This document shows positions 20,867 through 31,652 of a stretch of 62,000 nucleotides of DNA, piece by piece. The notes beneath the pieces are model-generated. The model made no database searches. It was given only the letters and a program-made list of their open reading frames with translations, and was not told where the DNA came from. This stretch comes from Zygnema cylindricum (taxonomy: Eukaryota; Streptophyta; Zygnematophyceae; Zygnematales; Zygnemataceae): NCBI GenBank assembly GCA_037447655.1, contig JBBHKE010002789.1, positions 1 through 62,000 on the forward strand, in the 5' to 3' direction. Made by a program: the position numbers and the translations under genes. How positions within the stretch are numbered: the first letter of the stretch is position 1; each line of letters begins with the position of its first letter.

Positions 20867-22100
20867 ACAAGAAGGATGGATCATCCACTCAGGTGCATCC
20901 ATGCATATGTGTCGTGATAAGCATCACTTTACTAAGCTAAGAAAAATCCCTACTATAGAGATAGAGTATGGGAATGGGAGAGTGGTTACAACAGATCAAG
21001 TGGGATCAGTAGATCTAAAAGTCTTAGTGGAGTGAAAGACTTGTATACTCACCTTCTCAGATGTACTCTACATTCCTCAACTGAATAAATATCTTGTCTC
21101 TACCACTATGTTAGATGAGAAAAAGTTTGATACCTTCACTAGAAAGGGAGTCTTTACAACTAATCTGGGGATGAAGTTTACTTCACGGCATATAAGGTTA
21201 GTCAATGAATGTTTAAGCTTAACCTCAGTAATGAAAAGAAGAATGTTTACTATGATGGTGTTCCTTAGTTGATGATTTGGCATAAATGATTAGAGCATGT
21301 GCATTTTGATATAATGAGGGAAATGGAAAAGCTTCGGGTAGTGGAAAGCATTCAGTTTGGGAATAATGAAATGATGGATGATTATATTGGCTGTGCTCAA
21401 GGTAAGCCTCACAGACTTCCCTTTCCCAAAGCAGCCACATATAGAGGTGAGAAAATACTAAATCTGGTCCAAACAACTATCTGGGGACCTGCAAAAGTAC
21501 CTTCCGTTGGAGGAAAGAGGTTTATCTTGACAATAACCGATGACCGGTCTAGATACTCTAGAGTCTACTTCCTAAAAAAAAAGTCTGAAACATCAACTTA
21601 CTTCAAAAGATATAAAGCCTTGAGTGAGAAGTTGCATGGAACCCCCATTAAGAGAATAAGGAGTGATAATGGGGGGAATATACCTCTAACTAGTTTGAGG
21701 AATACTTGAGAGATGAGGAAGTTCAACACCAGAACCCGGTCCATATAACACGGAACAAAATGGGGTAGCTGATAGGTTGAACTAAACACTAGGAAATAGT
21801 GCATGCACTATGTTGGCCAACAAGAAAATAGGTAAGAGATTTTGGGCAGAGGGCCATGAACTGTGCCAACTACATTAAGAATAGAGTCCTTACCTCAACT
21901 GTAAAGGGGATGATACCTTATGAGAGATGGGTGGGAAGGAAACCAGATATCTCTCACCTTAAAGTATTCGGTAGCTATGTTTATAGTCTTGACACGGATA
22001 AGAAAAACTAAAAACTAGATACTAAGGGAAAACCTGGATACTTTGTAGGAAATGATGAGGATGTCAAGGGATATAAAGTCTATGACTTAGCAAACAGAGA
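20867..22100 (+). pseudogene. pol: Element B protease and integrase (decayed)
   Basis: The protease motif reads WIIHSGASMHMC near 20877: the catalytic Asp of DSGA is replaced by His. Downstream segments VTTDQVGSVDLKVLVE and FSDVLYIPQLNKYLVST are typical of copia. The integrase zinc region (YIGCAQGKPHRLPFPKA) and core (VQTTIWGPAKVPSVGGKRF, then RSDNGG) lie at 21299-21709. The first catalytic Asp (HTD in relatives) is lost (QTT), while the second is kept. Later frames contain NKKIGKRFWAE and KGMIPYERWVG. Stops at about 21034, 21269 and 21707 and at least two frameshifts abolish function. Confidence 0.8.
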
Positions 22101-22279
22101 TTTCATTTTGGTTAAACACCTAGTTGTCATGGATGAAAGAAAGTCATTTGACCCCTTTAAATATACCAAGAAGATAAGAATCAGATTTGAGTCTGAAAGT
22201 GAGGAGGACTCCGTCCTTCCCGAAAGAGACATGAGTGAAACAAGGATTGCAGATTCACCAATAACCAAGACAAAGGAGA

Positions 22280-23340
22280 TCCACCAAAATCCTCATATAT
22301 TCCTATGGACTTCAAGGAGATAGAAGAGGAGGAACCGGAACCGGCTTCCATGGATAGGGGAGCCGATGAGACAGTAAGGAGAAATCCAAGACTTCCCTCC
22401 ATCCCAGCTTTAGAGTTTGAAGGGGGGAGAAAGGGCAACAAAGGGATTCAGATAGCTTACAAGGTAACTAAGCTATCTCACCAAGATGACCCTCAGTCAT
22501 ACTCAATGGCAGTAAACGGTCAAGAGAAAGACAGATGGATTAGAGCCATAAATGATAATATGGCCTCTATCATGGAAGCAATTATTTGGGAACTAGCGGA
22601 CTGTCCTCCCAACAAAAAACCGATTGGCTCTAAATGGGTTTTTAAACTAAAACTGAACTAGATTATACCATTGAGAGATATATGGCTCAATTCGTAGCAA
22701 AAGGATTCACCCAAAAGGAGAGGATTGACTATGAGCAGACTTTTGCTCCAGTTGTTCAGTTCCATTCAGTAAGGATTCTCCTCACTCTAGAAGCAACGGA
22801 AGACATGGAAATACACCAGATAGATATTAACATTGCCTATATTAATGGTGAGTTAGAGGAAGAAATTTTCATGAGGCAACCAGAGGGATTTGTGGAGGAA
22901 AGAGAAAAGCGCAAAGTCTACAAGCTCATAAAGTCCTTATATAGACAAAAACAAGCTCCCCGGCAGTGGAATAAGAAACTAGATGAGTTTGTCACCGGTG
23001 TAGGATATATTTAGATCAGCTCCGACCATTCTATCTATATGTTTAAAGATGAAAATGGTATCATTTTTATTGTAATTTATATAGATGATCATATTGTGTT
23101 GAGTAAATCTTTAGAAAAGATCAATAAGTTAAAGAAAGATCTTAAAAGCACATTTGATATGAATAATTTAGGCGAGGCAAGATATATTTTGGGGATCTAA
23201 ATGGAGAGAGATAGGGTGAAAATGATTATCATACTTACTCAAACAGAAGCAATAGCTAATATGCTTGAGAAATTCCAGATGGAAAATGCTAACAGTTGTA
23301 CCACTGCCATGACTTGAAGAAAGTAAGTGATGGGAGTGTA
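22280..23340 (+). pseudogene. pol: Element B reverse transcriptase (decayed)
   Basis: Copia RT in two main open pieces. The first (22305-22661) carries DRWIRAINDNMASIMEA and KWVFKLKLN and then meets a TAG. The second (22682-23014) carries [20 protein letters not shown], the catalytic-Asp segment QIDINIAYINGELEEEI, and KQAPRQWNKKLDEFV, then meets another TAG. Beyond it IYIDDHIVLS (YIDD form of the YVDD active site), LGEARYILGI and the ILTQTEAIANMLEKF segment are readable in pieces to about 23320. Active-site residues are therefore present, but several stops make the gene dead. Confidence 0.85.
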
Positions 23341-24054
23341 GAAGGAGGAGTGATAATCTTAGATGATCATATGAGTCCAGAGGAGAGAGGGTTTATGAAT
23401 CTATTCCTTATAGACATGTCGTAGGAGTTTTGATCTACTTTATATAGTGTACAAGGCAAGACATAGCGGCACTAGTAGGAGTCTTAGTAGCACATTGGGA
23501 GGAAGCCAAGAGAGTCATGAGACATCTGGTAGGAACTATAAATTTATGGTTGCATTTAGGAGGGGAGCACACTGATATCACTACTTGGAGTGATGCCAAT
23601 TATGGGGATGCACCTATGAGAAGATGCACATTTGGGTATGTGTTCCATGTGGGAGAAGGTGCTTGTTGTTGGAGCAGCAAGCAAGAAAAGTTGGTTTATA
23701 AGTCTACTATGTAGGCTAAGTACATGGCCTCTTGTTCTGCTTTGAAAAAATTAATCTGGGTCAAATCCTTTTTGCAAGAATTGGGGTATATGAAAGGGGG
23801 AGTGCATGAAGTGTTTTGTGATAATCAAGCTGCCATTGCAATTACAGCTAATCCAAAACATCATTTCAAGGCTAAGCATATGGACATAAGATCGAGTTTT
23901 GTGAGAGAAAAAAGTTGAGAATATGATTTTGAATCATGTATATAGATTTGATGAGGAAACGGTGGCTGATATGATGACAAAACCAGTACCCTCTCCCAAA
24001 TTAAAATATTGCAGAGAAAAATGTGGACTAAAACTGAAGTTAAAATTAGACTAG
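23341..24054 (+). pseudogene. pol: Element B RNase H (decayed)
   Basis: Readable segments include RHLVGTINLWLHLGG, ITTWSDANYGDAPMRRCTFG, VGEGACCWSSKQEKLVYKST, a TAG at the catalytic Glu position, KYMASCSALKKLIWVKSFLQ, VFCDNQAAIAI and ADMMTKP. The first and last catalytic Asp are present. An internal deletion near 23480 removes part of the RT-RNase H connection. This copy is the reference for recognising RNase H remnants in elements A and G. Confidence 0.85.
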
Positions 24055-24067
24055 AAAATAAGGGGAG
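24055..24067 (+). promoter_or_regulatory. Element B polypurine tract
   Basis: AAAATAAGGGGAG lies directly before the 3' LTR (TGTTGAAATT). The wider context GACTAGAAAATAAGGGGAG is the same in elements A, G and I, which ties these elements to B. Confidence 0.85.
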
Positions 24068-24944
24068 TGTTGAAATTAGTACATTTATAGAGTATTTTTT
24101 TGGTCTAAATATATCAGTATAAAAAGGAAAAAAAAAAGGGCGGACAGCCTACCTCCACCTCCTCTCTCTAGCCACCATACTTGTTGTAGTCACTGAAGAA
24201 TAGAGAGGGTGATTGAGCCATGGCTACCTTAGTTTAACAGGCAAGACTAAAGAGTGACTTATGTCACTCTCAACAAAAGGTTAAGTCCGACAAACTCGAA
24301 CCTTCGACAATTAGAGTAGAGCGTAGCCGTTAGCTCTAACCAGTCTGTCATAAAAGTACGTTAAGATACATAGGGTTTAATACGTATTAAAACTGGTACA
24401 TGGTATAGAAATTGATCAACTAAAATATTAAAAAAATATCATAGAACTAGTTACAGTTTCACTGCGAACGTCATTTCGCACAAAACAAATGAATCGGACA
24501 TTTGTTTTGACGGTCGACATTTAATGTCGTATTTAATTCGGCGGCATATATCATTGCCGATATCGCGGAATTGTCACTTTGGCGTTTATAGACGTGGCAG
24601 GACTTGGCACCATGTGGAAGATAACATTTGGTCATAAGAATTTCGGGGAACATACAGGTGAGTGGAAGGGTGACACGCATCCACTCAGTGGGCTTATCGT
24701 ACAAAGGCCGTACAGAAAAAACATCGGCCGTAGTACCTTTCTATACTTTACAGTTGTGTGATTGGTTCATATTTCAGTAGATAGGGGTTGTGAGAGGGGT
24801 TTAGGATTTGGGAAAATTTGGTAGGTAGACACCTCTCTCTTAGAGAGCTTTGTAAAAAATTGGCATTTTTGCCGGCTAATAAGTTATCAGCTGGTTGGCT
24901 GTTTTCAGTGATTTTTTTTGCTACGAACTTAGGGGAGTCCACGC
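24068..24944 (+). repeat. Element B 3' LTR, first part
   Basis: It is homologous to 18753-19759 until it is cut by array C after GGGGAGTCCACGC. It includes an antisense tRNA-like block (24283-24352) and a TTTGTAAAAAATTGG version of the TATA region. The remainder is at 36669-36803. Confidence 0.9.
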
Positions 24945-25791
24945 TGTTGTTTTTGGAAAGCTTTAGTCCTCTCTATGCCTCAGCTGTGAGGGAGAAAAAG
25001 TTGTTCAGGACTTAAGTTAATTTTTGGCTGAGTCTAGTTCATCACTTATCGAAATTAGTGTGACAGTGAAGTTTGGAGTTCACGGTTTGGTCACACTTGA
25101 GACACGCGTCGTTATTTGGGAGAGATACGTGAGTATGTCCTCCGTGGACGTATGGAAATTTCAGCAAGACCACGTGATTTCTTGAAGTAGCATCTACCGT
25201 GCCAAATCTTCTAATCGGACGGCTGGTAGTCGCCGCCAACATATACTGACGAGGCATGACTAGATCATGATAACTTTTCCGTATCTAAATGTCGGTGTAA
25301 ATATTTGGTGAAACAAAATTTTGTTTGTAGCGAATTAGGTGATTGATGTAGAATATGTGTTTTATGAAATACCTAATGTATACGGGTATGCTCACAGTAT
25401 TTTTGTGTAAAGTTGGTAGACATACAGCTGAAATGCCTTAGTACAAGTTAGTGTAGTTTCAGTGTATAAAATTGGGACTTAATGATTATTATGAATTAGG
25501 AACAAATGATATGGAAAAACTGTACACACCAGTTTTAATGTTTTTCATCTCTGAATATCTCATAGATTTGCTAGTAGAATTAAATAAACTTTTGTGTGCA
25601 TGTTTGTGTGTATGTTATCTACACTGTGGTAGATTTTTAGGCCTATCGTATCTCTATATTGCAAGTTATCATCTGTCAAAGTTGCTGTTTTGCCATCAGT
25701 TTTTGTGGAAGCTTCCTCTCTTGATTTGTTCTACAATGACTATTGCTGCCTCTTCTTCATCTTCAATACCTGCAGTTGTTTCAGAACAACA
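24945..25791 (+). repeat. Array C LTR 1
   Basis: Ends form a 7-base inverted repeat (TGTTGTT / AACAACA). A CACGTG core is at about 25173 and a TATA box (TATAAA) at 25464. The gag ATG at 25736 lies inside the LTR. Confidence 0.9.
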
Positions 25792-26718
25792 GGTCACAGG
25801 CCCGCCTTCATGGATTATGGTCTTTGATGGACGTGAATATCTGTATTGGGCAGATTTGGTTAAGTCTTACTTCAAGCAAGTGAAACTTATTGATGTGTTA
25901 AATAGATCAATGGCAGAATCTGATGGCAACTTTGATCACAAAAATGACCAAGCTTTGCATTTAGTAAAGCTTCTGATTTCGAAAGAATTTCATATGACAT
26001 ATATTAATGTGACAAATGCATCAAAATTGTGGGATGCATTGAAATCTTCTTATGTTAAAGCTAGTGACGACCATGAGATTATAACTGCTGGTCAAATCTA
26101 TGAGTATAAGTACACAAGCGATAGCATGGTGGAATACACTAATCCGTTTCGAATGTTACTGTCAGAAAATGCATGTTTTCGGGTACTTTCTCCCTTTATC
26201 ATTAGGCCATGATTCTCTTAAACGAGCTTCCTAATGAATATAAAGGAGCCTCAGATGAAATGAAAAAATTGTCTAAACCTCTTTGGAATTTGCAAACAGC
26301 TATAGAGTTTATCTTGGTAGAAGAGTCTACTCAGACAGTTTTAGGATTTGGAAAACCAGCTGTAGCATTCACGGCTCCATTTCATAGGGAAATTAGATAT
26401 GAAGGAAGTCAATTTAATCCTCAGTTTGAGAAATGTGTTTATTTTTATATTGATGGTCATTCATTCAGAGCTTGTCCTATGTATATAAAAGCTCTTGAAA
26501 TAGGTATCTTTCGGAAAAGATGGAGACACCGCGGACCTCCCATTTCCCTAAATCCTTTGAATAAAACTGTTGCGTTTTCAGCGGAGGATACGGAATTGGA
26601 GAAGAAGAAGACAGAGGAAGAGACACTTGATGTGACCAGTTTTCCGAAAATTGATGAGAAAGAGTTCTTTGCTTTTGCTAAACTCCATATGTTGGAAGGA
26701 GAAAAGGACCTCGGATAG
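25736..26718 (+). pseudogene. gag: Array C copy 1 gag
   Basis: Gag starts inside the LTR with MTIAASSSSSIPAVV and runs through the PBS (QVTGPPSW). The UBN2-type capsid region follows: VFDGREYLYWADLVKSYF, HLVKLLISKEF, NASKLWDALKSSYVKA, YTSDSMVEYTNPFRM. A frameshift near 26190 and a TAG at the position where element D has Gln (YHQAM) split the gene. The second piece (26209-26718) holds ILLNELPNEYKGA and a degenerate zinc knuckle (CVYFYIDGHSFRACP: the second Cys is lost in this copy). It ends before the protease with a TAG replacing the Trp of the usual WI.DSG. The same frameshift and stops occur in copy 2. Confidence 0.8.
25792..25806 (+). promoter_or_regulatory. Array C copy 1 primer binding site (half-tRNA type, degraded)
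   Basis: GGTCACAGGCCCGCC follows the LTR and matches 11 of 15 positions of the anticodon-arm PBS of elements A, D and G. Copy 2 has the same sequence at 30726-30740. Confidence 0.65.
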
Positions 26719-27960
26719 ATAACAGATTCCGGTAGCTCTTCACATATGTGCGGGAACAAGTCTTGGTTTAATGAGATGTCTTTTATTCCTTTACGTCAGA
26801 TCTTTTATGCTTGTTGCTATGCTGTTTAATTATATGCCAAAGGAAATTTTGATCTGGATTGTGTGATAGATGGAAAGGTTGTTAAGAGAACTTTGTATGA
26901 TGTGTTGTATGTTCCAAAGTTTAAGAAAAATGTATTTTCTACGTCTGTAGGTGAAAGCAAAGGCTTTGAGGTTCTCCAAAAAAATGGGAAGAAAATAGTG
27001 AGCAAGGATGGAATAGTAGCTCTAGTAGGAACTAGAGGCCCAAACTTTTTGTACCGCATGGACCTGGCTAATAATATTGATTTTGTTTACTCCAGTGTCC
27101 TATGTGATAATGTTTTGTGGCATAAAAGACTTTGTCATGTGAATTATGAGAGACTTACTAAGATGATAAAAAATGAAATGATATGAGTCAAGCTCTGTCA
27201 AAAAGAGTCTCATGTTTTTTATGTTTGTGCTCTCGGAAAGCTTCACAAGCTTCCCCTCCCACAAGTTTCAGATCATCGAGCCACAGATCTCCTTGGTATT
27301 ATTCACTCTGATGTCTTTGGCACTTCCAAAGTTCCCTCTCTTGGTGGCAGCCGCTATTTTGTCACCTTTACAGACGACTACTCTTGGTATAGTCGCCTAT
27401 ACTTCATGAAGGAGAAGAGCGAAGTCTTCACTCACTTTATGCACTACAAAATCAGGGCGAAGAAACTTCACGGCAAATTTATTCTTGCTTTGAGGACGGA
27501 TAATGGTGGAGAGTATGTATCCCATGCCTTTGCTGATTTTTTGACAGAAAATGGCATCTCTCGTGAATTTATTGCTCCGTAAACAGCGGAACAAAATGGT
27601 GTGGCCGAGAGACTTAATCGGACTTTGACTGAATGTGCTCACTCTATGATGGCCGATAAGGGTGTGGATCCAAAGTTTTGGGGGGAAGCTTTTCATTATG
27701 CTTCATACATTCGAAATAGAGTGGAAACCGAAACAGTTAAGGGTAAAACACCTTATGAAGTATGGACAGACAGAAAACCAAATATTGGTCATTTTAGAGT
27801 CTTTGGTAGAAAATGCTTTAACTTGGATAATCTACCTAATTGGAAGCTTAGTCCAAAATCTGTACCAGGTGTTTTTTAAGGCTATGATGATGAATCTGCA
27901 GGCTATAGAGTGTATAATCCTCAGAAAGGATGCCTTCAGACAGCTAGAAATATTCAGATT
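26719..27960 (+). pseudogene. pol: Array C copy 1 protease and integrase
   Basis: The protease motif ITDSGSSSHMCGNK is intact apart from the preceding TAG. GAG-pre-integrase segments follow (VLYVPKFKKNVFSTS, NFLYRMDLANN, VLWHKRLCHVNYERL). The integrase core keeps the three catalytic residues (HSDVFGTSK, RTDNGGEY, EQNGVAERLNRT) and the TPYEVW motif. Stops at about 27183 (TGA), 27580 (TAA) and 27877 (TAA) break it. The zinc site is damaged (VFYVCALGK instead of CDGCALGK). The integrase part differs from copy 2 by many more substitutions than the flanking regions do. Confidence 0.85.
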
Positions 27961-28339
27961 AAATAAGAGAGTCATTATGTGGATTTATTTAGTATGGATG
28001 CAGCTGGAAGAAATGAGAAAATACAAGAGTAAATCATTCTTGAGCAGGTACCTTTTACTCCATCTTCTTTTACTTCCTCGACCTCTCCCCCGACTGCCTC
28101 TAGGTCGTAGGCTCCTCCTTATGGAGATGCTCCTTCTCTTGATCAAGCTCCCAATCCACGCCCTTTCAGGAAGTCTACGGAACCAACAGTTCCCGCGTCA
28201 GATTTTCCGGGGGGAAGAAGGCAAAGTAGCCGCCTTCGAGGCGACCGAGTGGAGAGTGTTTTTTTTGCAGGCAGAGGGGAGCCGTTAACTATTTAGGAAG
28301 CTTTTTTTGTTCCTCAAAAGGATCATTGGATCTCGGCTG

Positions 28340-29115
28340 CAAATGACAAGATAAGGTCAATTATGGAAGCCCAAACTTGGGAACTTGTGGAGCTCCCACC
28401 GATCCGAAAAGCTATCGGTTGTAAGTGGGTCTTCAAACTAAAATTGAATCCTAATAATACAATTGAGAGATATAAAGCTAGGGTGGTCGCTAAGGGATTT
28501 AGCTAGAAGGAGGGAATTGATTATGAAGAGACCTTCTCTCCTGTGGTTTGCTTTCCTACTGTTAGAGTTTTGTTGTCTCTTGCTGCAATACAGGATATGG
28601 AATTGCATTAGATGGACGTTAAGACGGCTTTCTTGCATGGTGATTTGGAGGAAGTAATTTATATGAGGTAGCCAGGGATGTATGCAGAAAAAGGGAAAGA
28701 AAAGCTGGTCTGTAAACAGTTGAAGTCCTTGTATGGTATGAAACAGGCTCCAAGACAATGGAACGTGAAATTAGATGGGTTATTAACCAATCTTGGCTTT
28801 ACTACGATCACTTCATATCACTCAGTATATGTAATGCAAGGTGAGGATGGAGTGATTAATGTGGCAGTGTGTGTAGATGATTTGTTGTTGATCAGTAAAT
28901 CTATCAATAAGATTAATAAAATAAAAGCAGCTCTGAATTCCCGGTTTGAAATGAAGGACTTAGGTGAGGCTAAGTATATTTTAGGAATCCAGGTAGAAAG
29001 AGATAGGAAAAAAAATATTATTTATTTAACTCAGAAAGAAGCAATCAAGAACATGCTAGAAAAGTTTGGCATGTCAGAAGCAAAAGAGAGTGCCACCCCT
29101 ATGGAATTCAGGTAG
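28340..29115 (+). pseudogene. pol: Array C copy 1 reverse transcriptase
   Basis: The copia RT is complete in order: [97 protein letters not shown] (active site CVDD instead of YVDD), DLGEAKYILGIQVERD. Three TAG codons stand where element D has Gln (near 28502, 28608 and 28668). Outside these the frame is open for over 250 codons. The protein cannot be made without suppression. Confidence 0.85.
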
Positions 29116-29127
29116 AAGTTAGAGGCT

Positions 29128-29859
29128 ATGGATACAGATGGTGGTGTTTTGGTTGATGATTTTTTAGATTCAAAGGAGGCAGATTCTATTTCCTCCATCC
29201 CTTACAGGCTCATTGTCGAAAGCCTCATTTATTTCATGAACTCTACTCGTCAAGATATCGCAGCAGCGGTTAGATATGTGAGCCGAAGCGTACAGAATCC
29301 GAGGAAGTCGAACTATGAGGGAGCAAAGAGATTTCTTCACTATCTTGCAAGAACTCTCAATTTTAGACTTGCTCTCGGTGGAGAGGAAGTCAAAATTCAT
29401 ACGTGGAGCGATGCAAGCTATGGAGATATGCCCAGCCGACACTCCACCACCAGGTATATTTTGATGATTAGAAGCGGAAGTTGTTGCTCGACCAGCAAAC
29501 TTCACAAGGTGACAGCTCAATCTACCATGGAGGATGGGTACATGGCTACGAGCTCAGCAGTCAAGGAGTTACTTTGGGTAAAATCTCTTCTCCAAAAACT
29601 CCTATTTATGCAATCTAGACCGTAGATAGTGTGGTCTGACAATCAGGCAGCAATCGCTATTGCGTCTACTCCCAGTCATCACATTAAGAGTAAGCACATT
29701 GATATCAAGCTGCATTTTGTTAGAGAAAAGGTGATGGGAAAAGTCCTGAAGTTAAGCTATTTACCGGATGAGCAAATGGTGGCTGATATGATGACAAAAC
29801 CATTGTCTGCCCCCAAATTGAAGTTATGTAGGGAGACATGTGGGTTGAGTGGCTAGCAG
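29128..29859 (+). pseudogene. pol: Array C copy 1 RNase H
   Basis: Open segments 29128-29625 and 29629-29856 are separated by one TAG. The first carries SIPYRLIVESLIYFM (the segment linking RT to RNase H), HTWSDASYGDMPSRHSTT and CSTSKLHKVTAQSTMEDGYMATSS, in which the Glu-containing motif is kept. The second carries VWSDNQAAIAIASTPSHHIKSKHIDI, the ADMMTKP motif and the C-terminal CGLSG. The catalytic Asp-Glu-Asp set appears present. Confidence 0.85.
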
Positions 29860-29864
29860 AGTCT

Positions 29865-29879
29865 AAAGCTTTAGGGGAG
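29865..29879 (+). promoter_or_regulatory. Array C polypurine tract (copy 1)
   Basis: AAAGCTTTAGGGGAG lies directly before the middle LTR. The same sequence precedes LTR 3 at 35811-35825 and, on the minus strand, the 3' LTR of element D. Confidence 0.8.
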
Positions 29880-30725
29880 TGTTGTTTTTGGAAAGCTTTT
29901 GTCCACTCTATGCCTCAGTTGTGAGGGAGAGAGAGTTGTTCAGGACTTAAGTTAATTTTTGGCTGAGTCAAGTTCAACACTTACCGGAATTAGTGTGATA
30001 GTGAAGTTGGGAGTTCACGGTTTGGTCACACTTGAGACACGCGTCGTTATTTGGGAGAGATGCGTGAGTATGTCCTCCGTGGACGTATGGAAATTTCAGC
30101 AAGACCACGTGATTTCTTGAAGTAGCATCTACGGTGCCAAATCTTCTAATCGAACGGCTGGTAGTCGCCGCCAACATATACTGACGAGGCATGACTAGAT
30201 CATGATAACTTTTCCGTATCTAAATGTTGGTGTAAATATTTGGTGAAACAATTTTTGTTTGTAGCGAATTAGGTGATTAATGTAGAATATGTGTTTTATG
30301 AAATACCTAATGTATACGGGTATGCTCACAGTATTTTTGTGTTAAGTTGGTATACGTACGGTTAAAATGCCTCCGTACAGAGTAGTGTAGTTTCAATGTA
30401 TAAAAGTGGGACTTAGTGATAATTATGAATTAGGAACAAATGATATGGAAAAACTGTAAACAACAATTTTTATGTTTTTCATCTTTAAATATCTCATAGA
30501 TCTGCTAGTAGAATTAAATAAACTTTTGTGTGAATGTTTGTGTGTATGTTATCTACACTGTGGTAGATTTTTAGGCCTATCGTATCTCTATATTGCAAGT
30601 TATCATCTGTCAAAGTTGCTGTTTTGCCATCAGTTTTTGTGGAAGCTTCCTCTCTTGATTTGTTCTACAATGACTATTGCTGCCTCTTCTTCATCTTCAA
30701 TACCTGCAGTTGTTTCAGAACAACA
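29880..30725 (+). repeat. Array C LTR 2 (shared middle LTR)
   Basis: It serves as 3' LTR of copy 1 and 5' LTR of copy 2. A TATA box (TATAAAAG) lies near 30399, and the gag ATG is at 30670. Confidence 0.9.
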
Positions 30726-31652
30726 GGTCACAGGCCCGCCTTCATGGATTATGGTCTTTGATGGACGTGAATATCTGTATTGGGCAGATTTGGTTAAGTC
30801 TTACTTCAAGCAAGTGAAACTTATTGATGTGTTAAATAGATCAATGGCAGAATCTGATGGCAACTTTGATCACAAAAATGACCAAGCTTTGCATTTAGTA
30901 AAGCTTCTGATTTCGAAAGAATTTCATATGACATATATTAATGTGACAAATGCATCAAAATTGTGGGATGCATTGAAATCTTCTTATGTTAAAGCTAGTG
31001 ACGACCATGAGATTATAACTGCTGGTCAAATCTATGAGTATAAGTACACAAGCGATAGCATGGTGGAATACACTAATCCGTTTCGAATGTTACTGTCAGA
31101 AAATGCATGTTTTCGGGTACTTTCTCCCTTTATCATTAGGCCATGATTCTCTTAAACGAGCTTCCTAATGAATATAAAGGAGCCTCAGATGAAATGAAAA
31201 AATTGTCTAAACCTCTTTGGAATTTGCAAACAGCTATAGAGTTTATCTTGGCAGAAGAGTCTACTCAGACAGTTTTAGGATTTGGAAAACCAGCTGTAGC
31301 ATTCACAGCTCAATTTCAGAGGGAAACTAGATATCAAGGAAGTCAGTTTAATCCTCAGTTTGAGAAATGTGTTTATTGTTATACTGATGGTCATTCATTC
31401 AGAGCTTGTCCTATGTATATAAAAGCTCTTGAAATAGGTATCTTTCGGAAAAGATGGAGACACCGCGGACCTCCCATTTCCCTAAATCCTTTGAATAAAA
31501 CTGTTGCGTTTTCAGCGGAGGATACGGAATTGGAGAAGAAGAAGACAGAGGAAGAGACACTTGATGTGACCAGTTCTCCGAAAATTGATGAGAAAGAGTT
31601 CTTTGCTTTTGCTAAACTCCATATGTTGGAAGGAGAAAAGGACCTCGGATAG
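30670..31652 (+). pseudogene. gag: Array C copy 2 gag
   Basis: It is nearly identical to copy 1, including the frameshift near 31124 and the TAG before the second piece. The zinc knuckle is better kept here (CVYCYTDGHSFRAC, CX2CX4HX4C), whereas copy 1 has lost the second Cys. The gene ends at the same TAG before the protease motif. Confidence 0.8.

Noticed and set aside
25042-25257. Conserved minus-strand frame of about 72 codons in all three array C LTRs
   Set aside because: Its conservation follows from LTR identity. There is no domain, and the substitutions between copies show no coding bias that I can see.
28340-29860. Reassignment of TAG to glutamine, suggested by TAG codons at conserved Gln positions
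   Set aside because: TAG also stands at Lys and Trp positions (element G near 53394, the protease start in C), and TAA/TGA interrupt other conserved sites. Element D encodes the same residues with CAA/CAG. Ordinary decay explains it better.
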